Source: Arthrobacter sp. B3I9 (GTDB lineage: Bacteria; Actinomycetota; Actinomycetes; Actinomycetales; Micrococcaceae). Taken from it: a DNA stretch of 64,000 nt. The DNA is taken from NCBI RefSeq assembly GCF_030816935.1, contig NZ_JAUSYO010000001.1, positions 2,852,001 through 2,916,000 of the forward strand, in the 5' to 3' direction. This document shows positions 38,029 to 47,531 of this stretch, in pieces. Under the pieces are notes generated by a model that worked only from the letters and a program-made list of their open reading frames with translations, was not told where the DNA came from and did not search any database. Each line of letters begins with the position of its first letter. The first letter of the stretch is position 1. A program made the translations under genes and the position numbers.

Positions 38029-38379
38029 ATGAACATCGTCTATAACGTCATGGTCTTCCTGCACATCATCGGCGCCGCCATGATCGTCGGCATCTGGATC
38101 GGCCAGATGAAAAAGCCCACGGTCCACCCGCGCCAGTTCGACGGCGCAGCCCTGCAGATCATCACCGGCATCATCATGATGGGCCTCATCCCCGCCCTGG
38201 ACAGGGATGCCAACTATGCCAAGCTCGGCGTCAAGCTCGTGATCGCGCTGGTCGTGGTCGCACTGGCGTTCATCGGCCGGCGCAAGTACAAGAAGGGCGA
38301 ACCGGTCAGCAAGGGCCTCGCCCACAGCGTTGGCGGTCTGGCACTGCTCAACGTGGCCATCGCGACGCTCTGGCAGTAG
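38029..38379 (+). CDS. Small four-helix membrane protein
   Basis: A 116-residue integral membrane protein with about four hydrophobic segments (residues 4-24, 39-58, 65-84 and 97-114) and a basic central loop (RRKYKKGEPVSKG). A histidine lies in the first helix (FLHIIGAA), as in DUF2269-like and some haem- or copper-related membrane proteins, but I cannot assign a family with confidence. It is flanked by two strong terminators, so it is a monocistronic gene with its own leaderless-type promoter. Confidence 0.78.
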   Translation: MNIVYNVMVFLHIIGAAMIVGIWIGQMKKPTVHPRQFDGAALQIITGIIMMGLIPALDRDANYAKLGVKLVIALVVVALAFIGRRKYKKGEPVSKGLAHSVGGLALLNVAIATLWQ

Positions 38380-38394
38380 ACCGCAACGGTATCC

Positions 38395-38433
38395 ACGACG
38401 GCGACGTACCCGCACAGGGTGCGTCGCCGTCGT
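38395..38433 (+). terminator. Terminator after the small membrane protein
   Basis: A 17-bp stem (38395-38411 with 38417-38433, one G-T type mismatch) and a five-base loop begin 16 bp after the stop codon. The T-tract is poor. Confidence 0.75.
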
Positions 38434-38595
38434 CGTTAACCCCCGCTTTTGAAAAAGGGACACACGTACGCCGGCGCCGGTCACAATCCTCTGACAGCGG
38501 ACACCGGTGCGCCGGGTTCGGGGAATCCCTAGGATGGGACTCGACACGAACCGGCGCCTCGCCGGGTCGCGGATTCACAATGATGAGGAGTGGAC

Positions 38596-39024
38596 ATGGC
38601 AGCAACACGCACCGCACACACTGTATGGAACGGCGACCTGATGACGGGCGCGGGCAACACCACCTTGGACAGCTCCGGACTGGGCAACTTCGACGTCACC
38701 TGGAAGGCGCGCGCCGAGTCGTCCGAGGGCAAGACCAGCCCCGAAGAACTCATCGCGGCGGCGCACTCGGCCTGTTTCTCGATGGCCTTCAGCCTCGCCG
38801 TCGCCCAGGCCGGCCACACGCCGGAGGAAATCAACACCAAGGCGGACGTCACCTTCGTTCCGGGCACGGGCATCACGGACAGCCACCTGACCGTCAGCGC
38901 GCGGATCCCCGGCATCACGGATGACGAGTTCCAGCGCCTCGCCGAGGAGGCCAAGACCGGCTGCCCCGTCTCCGCCGCTCTGACCGGCATCAAGATCACC
39001 CTGGACGCGTCCCTGGCCTCATAA
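38596..39024 (+). CDS. OsmC family peroxidase
   Basis: A thiol-dependent organic hydroperoxide reductase of the OsmC branch. The 142-residue protein has both redox cysteines in typical contexts: AAHSACFSMAF (peroxidatic) and KTGCPVSAAL (resolving), plus the N-terminal VWNGDLMTGAG motif. ATG at 38596 is chosen over an in-frame GTG two codons earlier because AGGAG lies five bases before it. It is a monocistronic gene with a strong terminator. Confidence 0.93.
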   Translation: MAATRTAHTVWNGDLMTGAGNTTLDSSGLGNFDVTWKARAESSEGKTSPEELIAAAHSACFSMAFSLAVAQAGHTPEEINTKADVTFVPGTGITDSHLTVSARIPGITDDEFQRLAEEAKTGCPVSAALTGIKITLDASLAS

Positions 39025-39044
39025 ACGCCTCGTACTCCAACGAA

Positions 39045-39082
39045 GAAGGCCTCCGTTCCCTGTTGAGGGACCGGAGGCCTTC
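39045..39082 (+). terminator. Terminator between osmC-like gene and tricorn gene
   Basis: A 17-bp stem (39045-39061 with 39066-39082, one mismatch) and a four-base loop lie between convergent genes and may serve both. Confidence 0.85.
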
Positions 39083-39116
39083 GCGTGGAGCGGGCTGCGC
39101 CGTCGGGCGCCGCGGC

Positions 39117-42100
39117 CTACTTGCCCGGCTGGCGCGCAGGCAGCGGAGCCGGGCGCACCCGGCGGTAGCCTTCCCGCAGCGGGGGCCGGTCCGTAGGCAG
39201 TTCCTGGATCATTTCCTTCAGGGCGCCGATGCCATATTCAAGCTGCGGATCGGTACCCGCAGCGTAGGCGTGCGGCGGGAAGTTCACTTCGATGTCGGGA
39301 GCGACGCCGAAGTTCTCAACGCCCCAGCCCACACCGCCGGAGAACCAGGTGGCGTAGCGCGGCTGCGTGACGCCGGTACCGTCGGCGAGGGCAAACCGGT
39401 TGTCAATGCCGACGACGCCGCCCCAGGTCCGCGTGCCGATCACGGGACCGATCCCCCGCAGCTTGGAGACCTGGGTGATGATGTCGCCGTCGGAGCCGGC
39501 GAACTCGTCGGCGAGAATGATGACGGGGCCGCGCGGTGCGTGGTGCGGGTACGTCCGCGGCTTCTCCCCGCGGGGCATGCTCCACCCGGTGACCTTGCGG
39601 CCGATGAGTTCCGCCACCAGCTGGGACGTGTGGCCGCCGCGGTTGCGGCGGACGTCCACGATCAGCCCGTCCAGCGCCGTCTCGGTGTCGAGGTCACGGT
39701 GCAGCTGCGCCCAGCCGTTGGCCATCATGTCCGGGATGTGCAGGTAGCCGAAGGTGCCCTGGGAGGCTTCCCGGACGGTGCGACGGTTGGCGGCAACCCA
39801 TTCCTGGTAGCGCAGCCGTTCCTCGTCCTTGACCGGCACCACGGCCACACGGCGGTGCTTTCCGGCCTTGTCCCCATGCCCGGAGCCGTTGCGCAGGGTG
39901 AGTTCCACGGCACGGCCCGCGGCGCCGACCAGCTGCATTGCGGGCGTCCGGCTCTCGGAAAGTTCGACGCCGTCGATGGCAAGCAGCACGTCGCCCGCTT
40001 TGACGTCCGCGCCCGGCCGGGTAAGCGGCGAGGTGGCCAGCGGGTCTGACGATTCCCCGGCCAGGATCCGCGTGATCTCCCACCCCTCACCGGCGAAGGC
40101 AAGGTCCGCTCCCAGACGGCCCTGGCCGTTGCTGCCGTTCTCGGTGACGGCGAAGGGCCGGACGTAGGCGTGGGAGGTGCCCAGTTCGCCGTGGAGCTCC
40201 CAGAGCAGGTCCACGAGATCGTCATGGGACCCAAGACGGTCCACCACCGGCCGGTAGCGGGCGTGCACGGAGTCCCAGTCCTGGCCGGCCATGTCCTCGG
40301 TCCAAAAGAAGTCACGCTGCAGGCGCCAGGCCTCGTCGAAGGCCTGACCCCAGACGCTCAGCGGCTCCAGCAGCACCCTGATGCGGGTGAGGTCCACCGT
40401 GACGAGCTGGCCGGACTCCTCATCAGCCTTGGCGCCGGCCGGGGCGACGCGGACCTGCTTGTCCTGCACGAAAACCACCTTTTCGCCGTCGCCAGAGAGC
40501 CGGTAGCTGTTCAGCGCCTCGACAATGGTGGTGGTGCTGCGCTTGGCCACGTCGAAGCGGACCAGGGACGGTGCGGCATCTTTATCCTGCAGACTTGCCC
40601 GGCCTTCACCCGTCACGCCGGAAAGTTCGCTGTCGAGCCAGAGCAGGGCGCCGGACGTGGCAGTGAGCGCCGAGTAGTTGCCCTGCGGTACGGGAACCGA
40701 GATGACCCGGTGGGCCAGGCCCTCCGCGTCGACCCGGACGGCCGGGATTCCGTCCTTCGAACCCTCTTCGTCACCGCCGGGACCGCCGTCGGCGTCGTTT
40801 TGGTCGGCGTCGTTTTCGTCGGCGCCGTCCTGGTCGGCCCCGTTCTGGAGGTCCACCGTGGGGCCGAAGGGCGACGGCGTGTCAGCCGCCAGGGCGACAA
40901 GGTACGGCTTGATCGGGCTGGGGAAGGACAGGTCGAAGGAGTGTCCGTCGTAGACCGGGTCGAAGCTGCGGTTGGAGAGGAAGGCGAGGTATTTGCCGTC
41001 CGGCGTGAATGAGGGCGACTCGTCGCGGAAACGTCCGTCGGTGACGTCCACGATCGTGCGCTTCCCCGCATCTGCCAGCGGGCCGGCGTCGACCTTGGTG
41101 ATCCGGAGCCGGCTGCGGGAGCCGAAGGAGGTGACCGGTTCGGACCAGCCCAGCCAGGCGGAATCCGGGGACCAGCTGAAACCGTCGATGCTGCCTTCGC
41201 CGATGCTGCACAGGAGCTCGAGGGTGCCGGTGCGGGTGTCCGCCAGGTAGATGTCGCCAAAGGCGGTGCCCACGGCAAGCCAGTTGCCATCCGGGCTGGC
41301 CTCGATGGCGCTGGCGCGGGTCGGCTTCGGGAAGTCGATCCTTGTGAGCTGTCCGGACGCCTGCTGCGCCCGCGACGCCGAGACGCCGGCTGCTGCTGCC
41401 GGGGTGCCGGCACCAGCCGTGTCGGCGGCGTCCTGTGCGGCGGCGTCCGTAGCGGGGGCCGGGACCGCGACCACGGAGTCCGGGCGGGTCAGCGCGGCGG
41501 CGGAGACCGGCCGCGGCAGCGGAGTGCCTGCACCGGACGCCTCCGGATCCTTCCGCTGCGGAGCGGGCCGGGAGGCGGGCACACCCGGGCCGCCGGCGAA
41601 GTCCCCGCCGGTCGCGTTCCCGCCGGCGGGCACGGCGGCGATGGCTTTGAGGTACAGCGCCTCCACGCCTTCGCGGTCGGCAACATAGGCGATCCGGCCG
41701 TTGCCGAAGGGCCGCGGCAGCCGCGCCCGGACGCCGGGGGTGGCCTCCAGGACGCGGGAAGGTCCGTCCTTGTGCCGCAGCCAGTGCAACGTCCCATGGG
41801 CCTCGACGGCGCTGGATCCCCCCGCGTGGTCCGGAACGACGTCCCCGAGGTGCCTGGCGGGCTTGAGCGGAGTGGCGCGGCGGGCCTGCGAGGCGGAGCC
41901 GAGGGAAATCTCGAGTTTCACGGCATCCGAACCGAGGTCCGCCAGGAGCCACAGTTCGCCGGCGGATTCGAAGACCACACGCTCGCCGTCGGTGGCGGCA
42001 TGGCGGACGTAGAAGTCCTCGTGGTCGGTGTGCCGGCGAAGATCCGTACCGTTCGGCAGCACGGAGTACAGGTTGCCGTAGCCTTCGTGGTCGGACAGGA

Positions 42101-42719
42101 ACGCGATCCGTCCGGACACCCACATCGGGTCGGTGAGGTTGCCGTCCAGTTCAGGAGCGAGCCGCGCGAACTCGCCGTTGCCGTCCGCGTCAATCCACAG
42201 TTTGCCCGCTGTGCCGCCGCGGTACCGCTTCCACCAGGCGGGCTCCCGGGAGAGCAGGCTGGCCAGGACAACCGGGCGCTCGTCGCCCACCACCGGACCG
42301 AATGCGACAGACTCGACAGGGCCGAACGGGAGTTCCTCCGCCCAGCCGCCGGTCACGGGCAGGCTGTAGGCATGCGTGAGGCGGCTGTCGGCCTGCCGGA
42401 AGGCGCTGGTGACGACGACATCCCCGGCAGGGGTGAAGCCCTTGACCCGGGTGGAGCTGTGGCCGAAGTAGCTCAGCTGGCGGTAGCCGCCGCCGTCGAC
42501 CTCCGCGCTGACGACTTCCGGCGACGTCCCCTGCACCACAGTCCACACGAGCCGCTTCCCGTCCGGGGTGAAGCGGGGGTTGCGGGCGGGCAGTTGCAGG
42601 GAGGAAATCCGCCAGGCGCGACCGCCTGCGAGGGGCGCAATCCAGACGTCGTCCTCGGCCACGAAGGTGACCAGATCGCCGTGTAGATGCGGGAAACGTA
42701 GGTAGCTCGAAGAGGTCAT
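39117..42719 (-). CDS. Tricorn-type S41 family protease
   Basis: A 1200-residue cytosolic protease of the tricorn type, which degrades oligopeptides. The N-terminal half is a beta-propeller with repeated PDGK and SPDS blades (FTPDGKRLVWT, SWSPDSAWLGWS, FTPDGKYLAFLSN). An Ala/Pro-rich insert lies at about residues 355-450 and an acidic Asp/Gln run near residue 640. A PDZ domain (about 940-1020) precedes the S41 catalytic domain with the nucleophile in DEFAGSDGD. Start ATG at 42719, with a TATGAT box exactly six bases upstream and no ribosome site. Confidence 0.93.
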   Translation of the reverse strand: MTSSSYLRFPHLHGDLVTFVAEDDVWIAPLAGGRAWRISSLQLPARNPRFTPDGKRLVWTVVQGTSPEVVSAEVDGGGYRQLSYFGHSSTRVKGFTPAGDVVVTSAFRQADSRLTHAYSLPVTGGWAEELPFGPVESVAFGPVVGDERPVVLASLLSREPAWWKRYRGGTAGKLWIDADGNGEFARLAPELDGNLTDPMWVSGRIAFLSDHEGYGNLYSVLPNGTDLRRHTDHEDFYVRHAATDGERVVFESAGELWLLADLGSDAVKLEISLGSASQARRATPLKPARHLGDVVPDHAGGSSAVEAHGTLHWLRHKDGPSRVLEATPGVRARLPRPFGNGRIAYVADREGVEALYLKAIAAVPAGGNATGGDFAGGPGVPASRPAPQRKDPEASGAGTPLPRPVSAAALTRPDSVVAVPAPATDAAAQDAADTAGAGTPAAAAGVSASRAQQASGQLTRIDFPKPTRASAIEASPDGNWLAVGTAFGDIYLADTRTGTLELLCSIGEGSIDGFSWSPDSAWLGWSEPVTSFGSRSRLRITKVDAGPLADAGKRTIVDVTDGRFRDESPSFTPDGKYLAFLSNRSFDPVYDGHSFDLSFPSPIKPYLVALAADTPSPFGPTVDLQNGADQDGADENDADQNDADGGPGGDEEGSKDGIPAVRVDAEGLAHRVISVPVPQGNYSALTATSGALLWLDSELSGVTGEGRASLQDKDAAPSLVRFDVAKRSTTTIVEALNSYRLSGDGEKVVFVQDKQVRVAPAGAKADEESGQLVTVDLTRIRVLLEPLSVWGQAFDEAWRLQRDFFWTEDMAGQDWDSVHARYRPVVDRLGSHDDLVDLLWELHGELGTSHAYVRPFAVTENGSNGQGRLGADLAFAGEGWEITRILAGESSDPLATSPLTRPGADVKAGDVLLAIDGVELSESRTPAMQLVGAAGRAVELTLRNGSGHGDKAGKHRRVAVVPVKDEERLRYQEWVAANRRTVREASQGTFGYLHIPDMMANGWAQLHRDLDTETALDGLIVDVRRNRGGHTSQLVAELIGRKVTGWSMPRGEKPRTYPHHAPRGPVIILADEFAGSDGDIITQVSKLRGIGPVIGTRTWGGVVGIDNRFALADGTGVTQPRYATWFSGGVGWGVENFGVAPDIEVNFPPHAYAAGTDPQLEYGIGALKEMIQELPTDRPPLREGYRRVRPAPLPARQPGK

Positions 42720-42725
42720 CGTTCG

Positions 42726-42731
42726 ATCATA
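42726..42731 (-). promoter_or_regulatory. -10 box TATGAT, leaderless start of the tricorn gene
   Basis: On the minus strand a near-consensus TATGAT lies six bases before the ATG at 42719. The -35 region is not recognisable. Confidence 0.65.
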
Positions 42732-42793
42732 GTCACGACGTCCCCTGCTCCCCGGGAGGTTTCCCGGCCGTGCCCGGCATGGTGAGATGGATC

Positions 42794-43696
42794 ATGCGAA
42801 TCATTATTGCCGGCGCCTCCGGGCTGATCGGAACCGCCGTTTCCCGGACCCTGCGCAACGCCGGGCACGACGTTGGTGTCCTGGTCCGGCGGCCCCCGGC
42901 CTCCGCGGCCGAGTTCCACTGGAACCCGGCCGAGGGCCGCATCGACGAGACCGCGCTCCGGGGAGCGGACGCGGTGGTCAACCTTTCCGGCGCCGGCATC
43001 GGCGACCGGCCCTGGACCCGGGCCCGCATCAACGAACTCCGCAGTTCCCGGCTGGGTCCCACCCGGACCCTGACGGCCGCCATGGCCCGGCAGGAGACCC
43101 CGCCGGCCGTGTTCCTGAGCCAGTCCGGCTCCAGCTATTACCGGGACGCGGGTGCAGTGCTGTTGCGCGAGAACGCTCCTGCCGGCGAGGGCATCCTGGC
43201 CAGGCTCTGTGCGGACTGGGAGGCGGCGGCACACGAGGCGCCGGCCGGGGTGCGGGTGGTCACGCCGCGCACAGGCGTGGTCCTGAGCCGCACGGGTGGG
43301 GCCATGGGCCGGCTGATGCCGCTCCTGCGCCTTGGCGTCGGCGGGCCCCTCGGCAACGGCCGGCAGTACTGGCCCTGGGTCACACTTCCCGATGTGGCCG
43401 GGGCATTCGCGTTCCTGCTCTCGAGCCGGCTGTCCGGGCCGGTGAACGTGTGCGCCCCCGAAAGCGCCGACCTGAATTCCCTGATTGCGCAGCTGGCGGA
43501 GGCGCTGCACCGGCCGGCCGTGCTGCGGGTTCCGGCACCTGTGCTGCGCCTGGTGATGGGCAAGCTCGCGGACGAACTGTTGCTGGCGAGCCAGCGGCTG
43601 GAACCGGCCATGCTCGACGAAGCCGGCTACCAGTGGCGGCACCCGTCCCTCGCACAAGCGGCCGCCTGGGTAGCGGGCGAGGGCCCGGACGCCTGA
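42794..43696 (+). CDS. TIGR01777 family NAD(P)-dependent epimerase-like protein
   Basis: A 300-residue short-chain dehydrogenase-like protein with the N-terminal nucleotide motif IIIAGASGLIGTAV, then VVNLSGAGIGDRPW and SQSGSSYY, the last replacing the usual YxxxK site as in the TIGR01777 (YfcH/SulA) family. C-terminal DUF1731-like segment: ALHRPAVLRVPAPVLRLVMG. The substrate is unknown. I chose ATG 42794 (MRIIIAGASG); in-frame upstream codons are possible. Divergent from the tricorn gene. Confidence 0.9.
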   Translation: MRIIIAGASGLIGTAVSRTLRNAGHDVGVLVRRPPASAAEFHWNPAEGRIDETALRGADAVVNLSGAGIGDRPWTRARINELRSSRLGPTRTLTAAMARQETPPAVFLSQSGSSYYRDAGAVLLRENAPAGEGILARLCADWEAAAHEAPAGVRVVTPRTGVVLSRTGGAMGRLMPLLRLGVGGPLGNGRQYWPWVTLPDVAGAFAFLLSSRLSGPVNVCAPESADLNSLIAQLAEALHRPAVLRVPAPVLRLVMGKLADELLLASQRLEPAMLDEAGYQWRHPSLAQAAAWVAGEGPDA

Positions 43697-43748
43697 GTAC
43701 GCTGACGGGGCTGACCAGTGACCTGCCGGGTGCCGCCGTCGCGGGTTC

Positions 43749-45659
43749 CTAGCCCGGAGCAGTACTTGGGGGAAGGATTTCCTGGATCCTCCACCGGCCA
43801 TCGACCTGCACGAGCACCAGCCGGAGCCGCTGCTCCCCGGAGGGGCCGGCCTCGGCCACCATGGCGCCCGATGCGTCCCGCTCCTGGTAGGCGGACGACG
43901 CCACGCTGACGGCCAGGACGGTGCGCCAGGGCCCGCTGACCGGCGCTCGTTCCACCGTGGTCAACACGTTGGCAAAACCTGTCAGCACGTGGCCGGATTC
44001 CCGCAGCCGGGCGCCGGTCCTGGCGTCCGCGGCCGCTGCAGGGGATCCCGGGGCGTTGACTTCGTCCAGCAGTTCCAGGTCCCCGGAATTGAAGGCCAGC
44101 GCACGGAGCCGGGATAGTCCGCGGACAGCCTCTGCGGGGTCCTCGGACCGGAGCAGGGCCTGGATGTCCTGCGGGATCGTCGTAGGCGGGGCCGGCTCCA
44201 GGGCTCCTCTATACGGTGGGGATTGGGAAGGACTTTGGGCAGCGCCCGCTTCCGCACCGGCGCCGGACAACGCGGGAAAGGGCGCCGGCAGCCGGACGCC
44301 AGCCAGCAGCCAGGCACCTGTGACAACGGTCAGCAACGCCAGCACCGTCAAAGCTGCCACCCGGAGACCGGGGGGTCCGCCACCAAGTGACCTTGCAGCA
44401 TTTTTGCCGGCAATAGCACCGTGGGCAGCATGCCTTGCCGGTGGGCGCGGCGGTACAAGCCTTGCCCGCGGATGATGCGGTAGTAGCGGTAGAAGCCGTG
44501 CGGCCGAGCGGGGCGGTACCAGCCCTGCTGCCGCGCGCGGCGGCGCGTGCCTTGCCGGCGAGTGGGACAGTGCGGCCGCGGCCGCCTGTCCCGAGACTGC
44601 GGCCGGGGTCCGCCGGATCATTCGGGAGACATCGCCGGACCAGCGGCGGAGCCGTTCAACCCCGCGCTCCCGCCCTCTGCGGGGCAGGACACGCCGGGTG
44701 AGCAGCTCCGGGATCACGGTCGGGTGGACTGATCCGGACAGGTCCACCGGCTCCGCCCTGGCACTCCGATAGATCGCTGTGGCGAGCTCCGCAGCCGTTG
44801 GCCGGAGGCGCCGGTCCTCCCGCAGGCCTGCCTCCAGCGCAGCGGCGAGGGCAGCCGGAACCCCGGGCACCAGCAGCGGCAGCGGCGGCCGCTGCTGCTC
44901 CGGCTCAGGGGCGCGCCCGGACAGACAGAACCAGCCGAGGGCTGCAAGGGAATAGACGTCGCGTTCGGGCTGCAGCCCGGCCCGCACTGCATCCACGGGT
45001 GCCGGGTCACGGAAACCGTCCGTGCCGTGTTGGGCGTCCGCGGTGGTGTCCGCCACCATCCGCGCGACACCGAGATCGGCCAGGAGGGGCTTGCCCTGCG
45101 CCGTAAACAACACATTGCCGGGGGCGACGTCGCCGTGGGTGAAGCCGTGCGCGTGCAGATATGCCAGTACCTGCGCGACGGGGGTCAGTACGGTCACCGT
45201 CTCGCCGGCGCTCAGCCGCGCCCGGCCCGCGACGAGGGCTGCGAGCGAGCCGCCGGGCGCATAGTCCAGCACGAGGCCCAGCCCTCGGCCCCCGTCGCTA
45301 CCGGTTTCAGGAAGAAAGTGCAGGCGCACCACCGCGTGCACCCTGACGAGGTGGTCGTGGTCCAGCACGGACAGGACGCGGACTTCGCGCCGCATCTCCG
45401 CCTCGGAACCGGGCTCCTCCCCCGTGCCGCCGCCGGACGGAAAACATTTCAGCGCAACCTTCCGGCCTGTCGACGTCTCGGTGGCAAGCCAGACTGTGGC
45501 GCTGCCCCCGCGGCCGAGCCAGCGGCCGACGTCGTAACCGGGAACTATCGGTGGGGCGACGCCAGCCCCTGCGAAATCTTCCGTCACGGTATTTGTCGCC
45601 CCGGAATCTTCCGCGCCGGTATCTACCGCGGCGGCATCTTCCGCACTGAGATCTTCCAT
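43749..45659 (-). CDS. Membrane-anchored Ser/Thr protein kinase, atypical motifs
   Basis: A 636-residue Hanks-type kinase. Motifs: glycine loop GRGGSATVW (about 49-57), ATP lysine K71 in VALK, catalytic loop HGDVAPGN (175-182), in which Arg of HRD is replaced by Gly, and DLG (195-197) in place of DFG. Catalytic Asp177, Asn182 and Asp195 are present, so activity is likely, as a non-RD kinase. A Pro/Arg/Ala-rich region (about 325-430) precedes one membrane helix (434-456) and an external domain of about 180 residues ending VQVDGRWRIQEIL, NTF2-like in pattern, with no PASTA repeats. It could sense an external ligand. Divergent from lipB. Confidence 0.88.
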   Translation of the reverse strand: MEDLSAEDAAAVDTGAEDSGATNTVTEDFAGAGVAPPIVPGYDVGRWLGRGGSATVWLATETSTGRKVALKCFPSGGGTGEEPGSEAEMRREVRVLSVLDHDHLVRVHAVVRLHFLPETGSDGGRGLGLVLDYAPGGSLAALVAGRARLSAGETVTVLTPVAQVLAYLHAHGFTHGDVAPGNVLFTAQGKPLLADLGVARMVADTTADAQHGTDGFRDPAPVDAVRAGLQPERDVYSLAALGWFCLSGRAPEPEQQRPPLPLLVPGVPAALAAALEAGLREDRRLRPTAAELATAIYRSARAEPVDLSGSVHPTVIPELLTRRVLPRRGRERGVERLRRWSGDVSRMIRRTPAAVSGQAAAAALSHSPARHAPPRAAAGLVPPRSAARLLPLLPHHPRARLVPPRPPARHAAHGAIAGKNAARSLGGGPPGLRVAALTVLALLTVVTGAWLLAGVRLPAPFPALSGAGAEAGAAQSPSQSPPYRGALEPAPPTTIPQDIQALLRSEDPAEAVRGLSRLRALAFNSGDLELLDEVNAPGSPAAAADARTGARLRESGHVLTGFANVLTTVERAPVSGPWRTVLAVSVASSAYQERDASGAMVAEAGPSGEQRLRLVLVQVDGRWRIQEILPPSTAPG

Positions 45660-45754
45660 ACCGAAAGGAATAGCCGATTCCGACGATCCCCGCAGAAGTT
45701 ATCCACAGGCATGAGAGCTTGACCACACAAGCGGGTACGCGCACGGGCGAGGAC

Positions 45755-45760
45755 TAAGCT
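45755..45760 (+). promoter_or_regulatory. -10 box TAAGCT upstream of lipB
   Basis: TAAGCT lies seven bases before the lipB ATG, with no ribosome site, consistent with a leaderless message. Confidence 0.5.
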
Positions 45761-45767
45761 GGATGCC

Positions 45768-46436
45768 ATGACTCTTCAGTTCCTCCAGCTGGGTCTCGAC
45801 CCTGACTTCGTTGACTACTCGCACGGCTGGGACGTCCAGCGTGAACTGCACGAAAAAGTCGTCGCCGGGACCGCGCCCAGCACCGTACTGTTGCTCGAGC
45901 ATGCGGCTGTTTACACGGCCGGCAAACGCACCGAGGACCACGAACGCCCCTTTGACGGGACTCCGGTGGTGCCCGTGGACCGCGGCGGAAAGCTCACTTG
46001 GCACGGCCCCGGACAGCTCGTGGGCTACCCCATCATCAAGCTCAGGAACAAGGCCGGAATCCGCGATTATGTGGAGCGCCTCGAGGCTGTCATCATCGCC
46101 GTGCTGGCCGACTACGGCATCGATGCCGTGCGCATAAAGGGCCGTGCGGGCGTGTGGATCGAACAGGACGAGAAGGGCCCAGCCCGGAAGATCGCGGCCA
46201 TCGGCATCCGGGTCAGCGACGGCGTGACGATGCATGGTTTTGCCATCAACTGCAACAACGACCTCGCGCCTTACGGCCAGATCATTGCCTGCGGGATCAC
46301 CGACGCCGGTGTCACCACGATCGCCCAGGAGACAGGCCGGGACGTCACCCCGGCCGACCTCGTGTCGCGGATCATCGAAGAACTGCGCGACAATGAACAA
46401 GCCCTAGTTGCAACCCACGAAGGAGCTCTACTGTGA
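45768..46436 (+). CDS. lipB: Lipoyl(octanoyl) transferase
   Basis: Transfers octanoyl from acyl carrier protein to the lipoyl domains of SucB-type E2 subunits and GcvH. The 222-residue protein has the family motifs: [10 protein letters not shown], the signature [18 protein letters not shown], and the thioester-forming Cys in YGQIIACGI with its paired Lys in [10 protein letters not shown]. It overlaps lipA by four bases (GTGA), so the two are translationally coupled. Confidence 0.96.
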   Translation: MTLQFLQLGLDPDFVDYSHGWDVQRELHEKVVAGTAPSTVLLLEHAAVYTAGKRTEDHERPFDGTPVVPVDRGGKLTWHGPGQLVGYPIIKLRNKAGIRDYVERLEAVIIAVLADYGIDAVRIKGRAGVWIEQDEKGPARKIAAIGIRVSDGVTMHGFAINCNNDLAPYGQIIACGITDAGVTTIAQETGRDVTPADLVSRIIEELRDNEQALVATHEGALL

Positions 46437-47440
46437 CACTGGCACCAGAAGGCCGGAAGATGCTGCGCATCGAGCAGCGGAACGCGGCCACACCGGTGGA
46501 ACGCAAGCCGGAATGGATCAAGGCCAAGGTCCAGATGGGCCCGGAGTTCGTGCAGCTCAAGAACCTGGTCAAGAAGGAAGGCCTGCACACCGTCTGTGAG
46601 GAGGCCGGCTGCCCCAACATCTTCGAATGCTGGGAAGACAAGGAAGCGACGTTCCTGATCGGCGGCTCCGAATGTACCCGGCGCTGCGACTTCTGCCAGA
46701 TCGACACGGGCAAGCCGTCGCCGGTGGACATGTTCGAGCCGACCAAGGTGGCCCGCTCCGTGCAGTCCATGCAGCTGCGGTACGCCACCGTCACCGGTGT
46801 GGCCCGCGATGACCTCGCCGACGAGGGCGTCTGGCTGTACGCCGAAACAGTCCGCAAGATCCACGAGCTCAACCCGGGCACCGGCGTCGAACTCCTCATT
46901 CCGGACTTCTCCGGAAAACCCGAACACATCGCGGCGATCTGCGACTCGAAGCCCGAGGTGTTCGCCCACAACGTCGAGACCGTGCCCCGGATCTTCAAGC
47001 GGATCCGCCCGGCCTTCCGCTACGACCGGTCGCTGGATGTGATCACGCAGGGCCGCAAGCTCGGCATGGTGACCAAGTCGAACCTGATCCTGGGCATGGG
47101 CGAGACCCGCGAGGAGATCTCCGAGGCCCTGCGGGACCTGCACGAGGCCGGCTGTGACCTGATCACCATCACCCAGTACCTGCGCCCGTCCGAGCGGCAC
47201 CTGCCGGTGGACCGCTGGGTCAAGCCGCAGGAGTTCGTTGACCTGCAGCAGGAAGCGGACGAGATCGGCTTCCTCGGCGTCATGTCCGGGCCGCTGGTGC
47301 GTTCCTCCTACCGGGCCGGCCGGCTCTGGGCCACCGCGATGCGCAAGAAGGGCTGGGAAATCCCGGCCGAGCTCGCCCACATCGAAAGCTCCGGAAGCAC
47401 CCGCCAGGAAGCCAGCTCACTGCTGGCCGCGCGCTCCTAA
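46433..47440 (+). CDS. lipA: Lipoyl synthase
   Basis: A radical SAM enzyme that inserts two sulfurs into octanoyl groups. The 335-residue protein has the auxiliary cluster cysteines at C55, C60 and C66 ([12 protein letters not shown]), the radical SAM CxxxCxxC at C81, C85 and C88 (CTRRCDFC), and the C-terminal serine ligand in VRSSYRAG. The start is a GTG at 46433 overlapping the lipB stop, with AAGGAG seven bases before. Confidence 0.97.
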   Translation: MTLAPEGRKMLRIEQRNAATPVERKPEWIKAKVQMGPEFVQLKNLVKKEGLHTVCEEAGCPNIFECWEDKEATFLIGGSECTRRCDFCQIDTGKPSPVDMFEPTKVARSVQSMQLRYATVTGVARDDLADEGVWLYAETVRKIHELNPGTGVELLIPDFSGKPEHIAAICDSKPEVFAHNVETVPRIFKRIRPAFRYDRSLDVITQGRKLGMVTKSNLILGMGETREEISEALRDLHEAGCDLITITQYLRPSERHLPVDRWVKPQEFVDLQQEADEIGFLGVMSGPLVRSSYRAGRLWATAMRKKGWEIPAELAHIESSGSTRQEASSLLAARS

Positions 47441-47516
47441 TCCAGCGAGACCACAACATTGTCGCCAGGGCCGGCACCGGAGCAATCCGGCGGACGGCCC
47501 TGAGCCGTCAATCGCG

Positions 47517-47522
47517 TAGAAT
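47517..47522 (+). promoter_or_regulatory. -10 box TAGAAT upstream of the DUF4191 gene
   Basis: A near-consensus TAGAAT lies nine bases before the ATG at 47532, giving a leader of at most a few bases. Confidence 0.5.
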
Positions 47523-47531
47523 TAAGGCACT

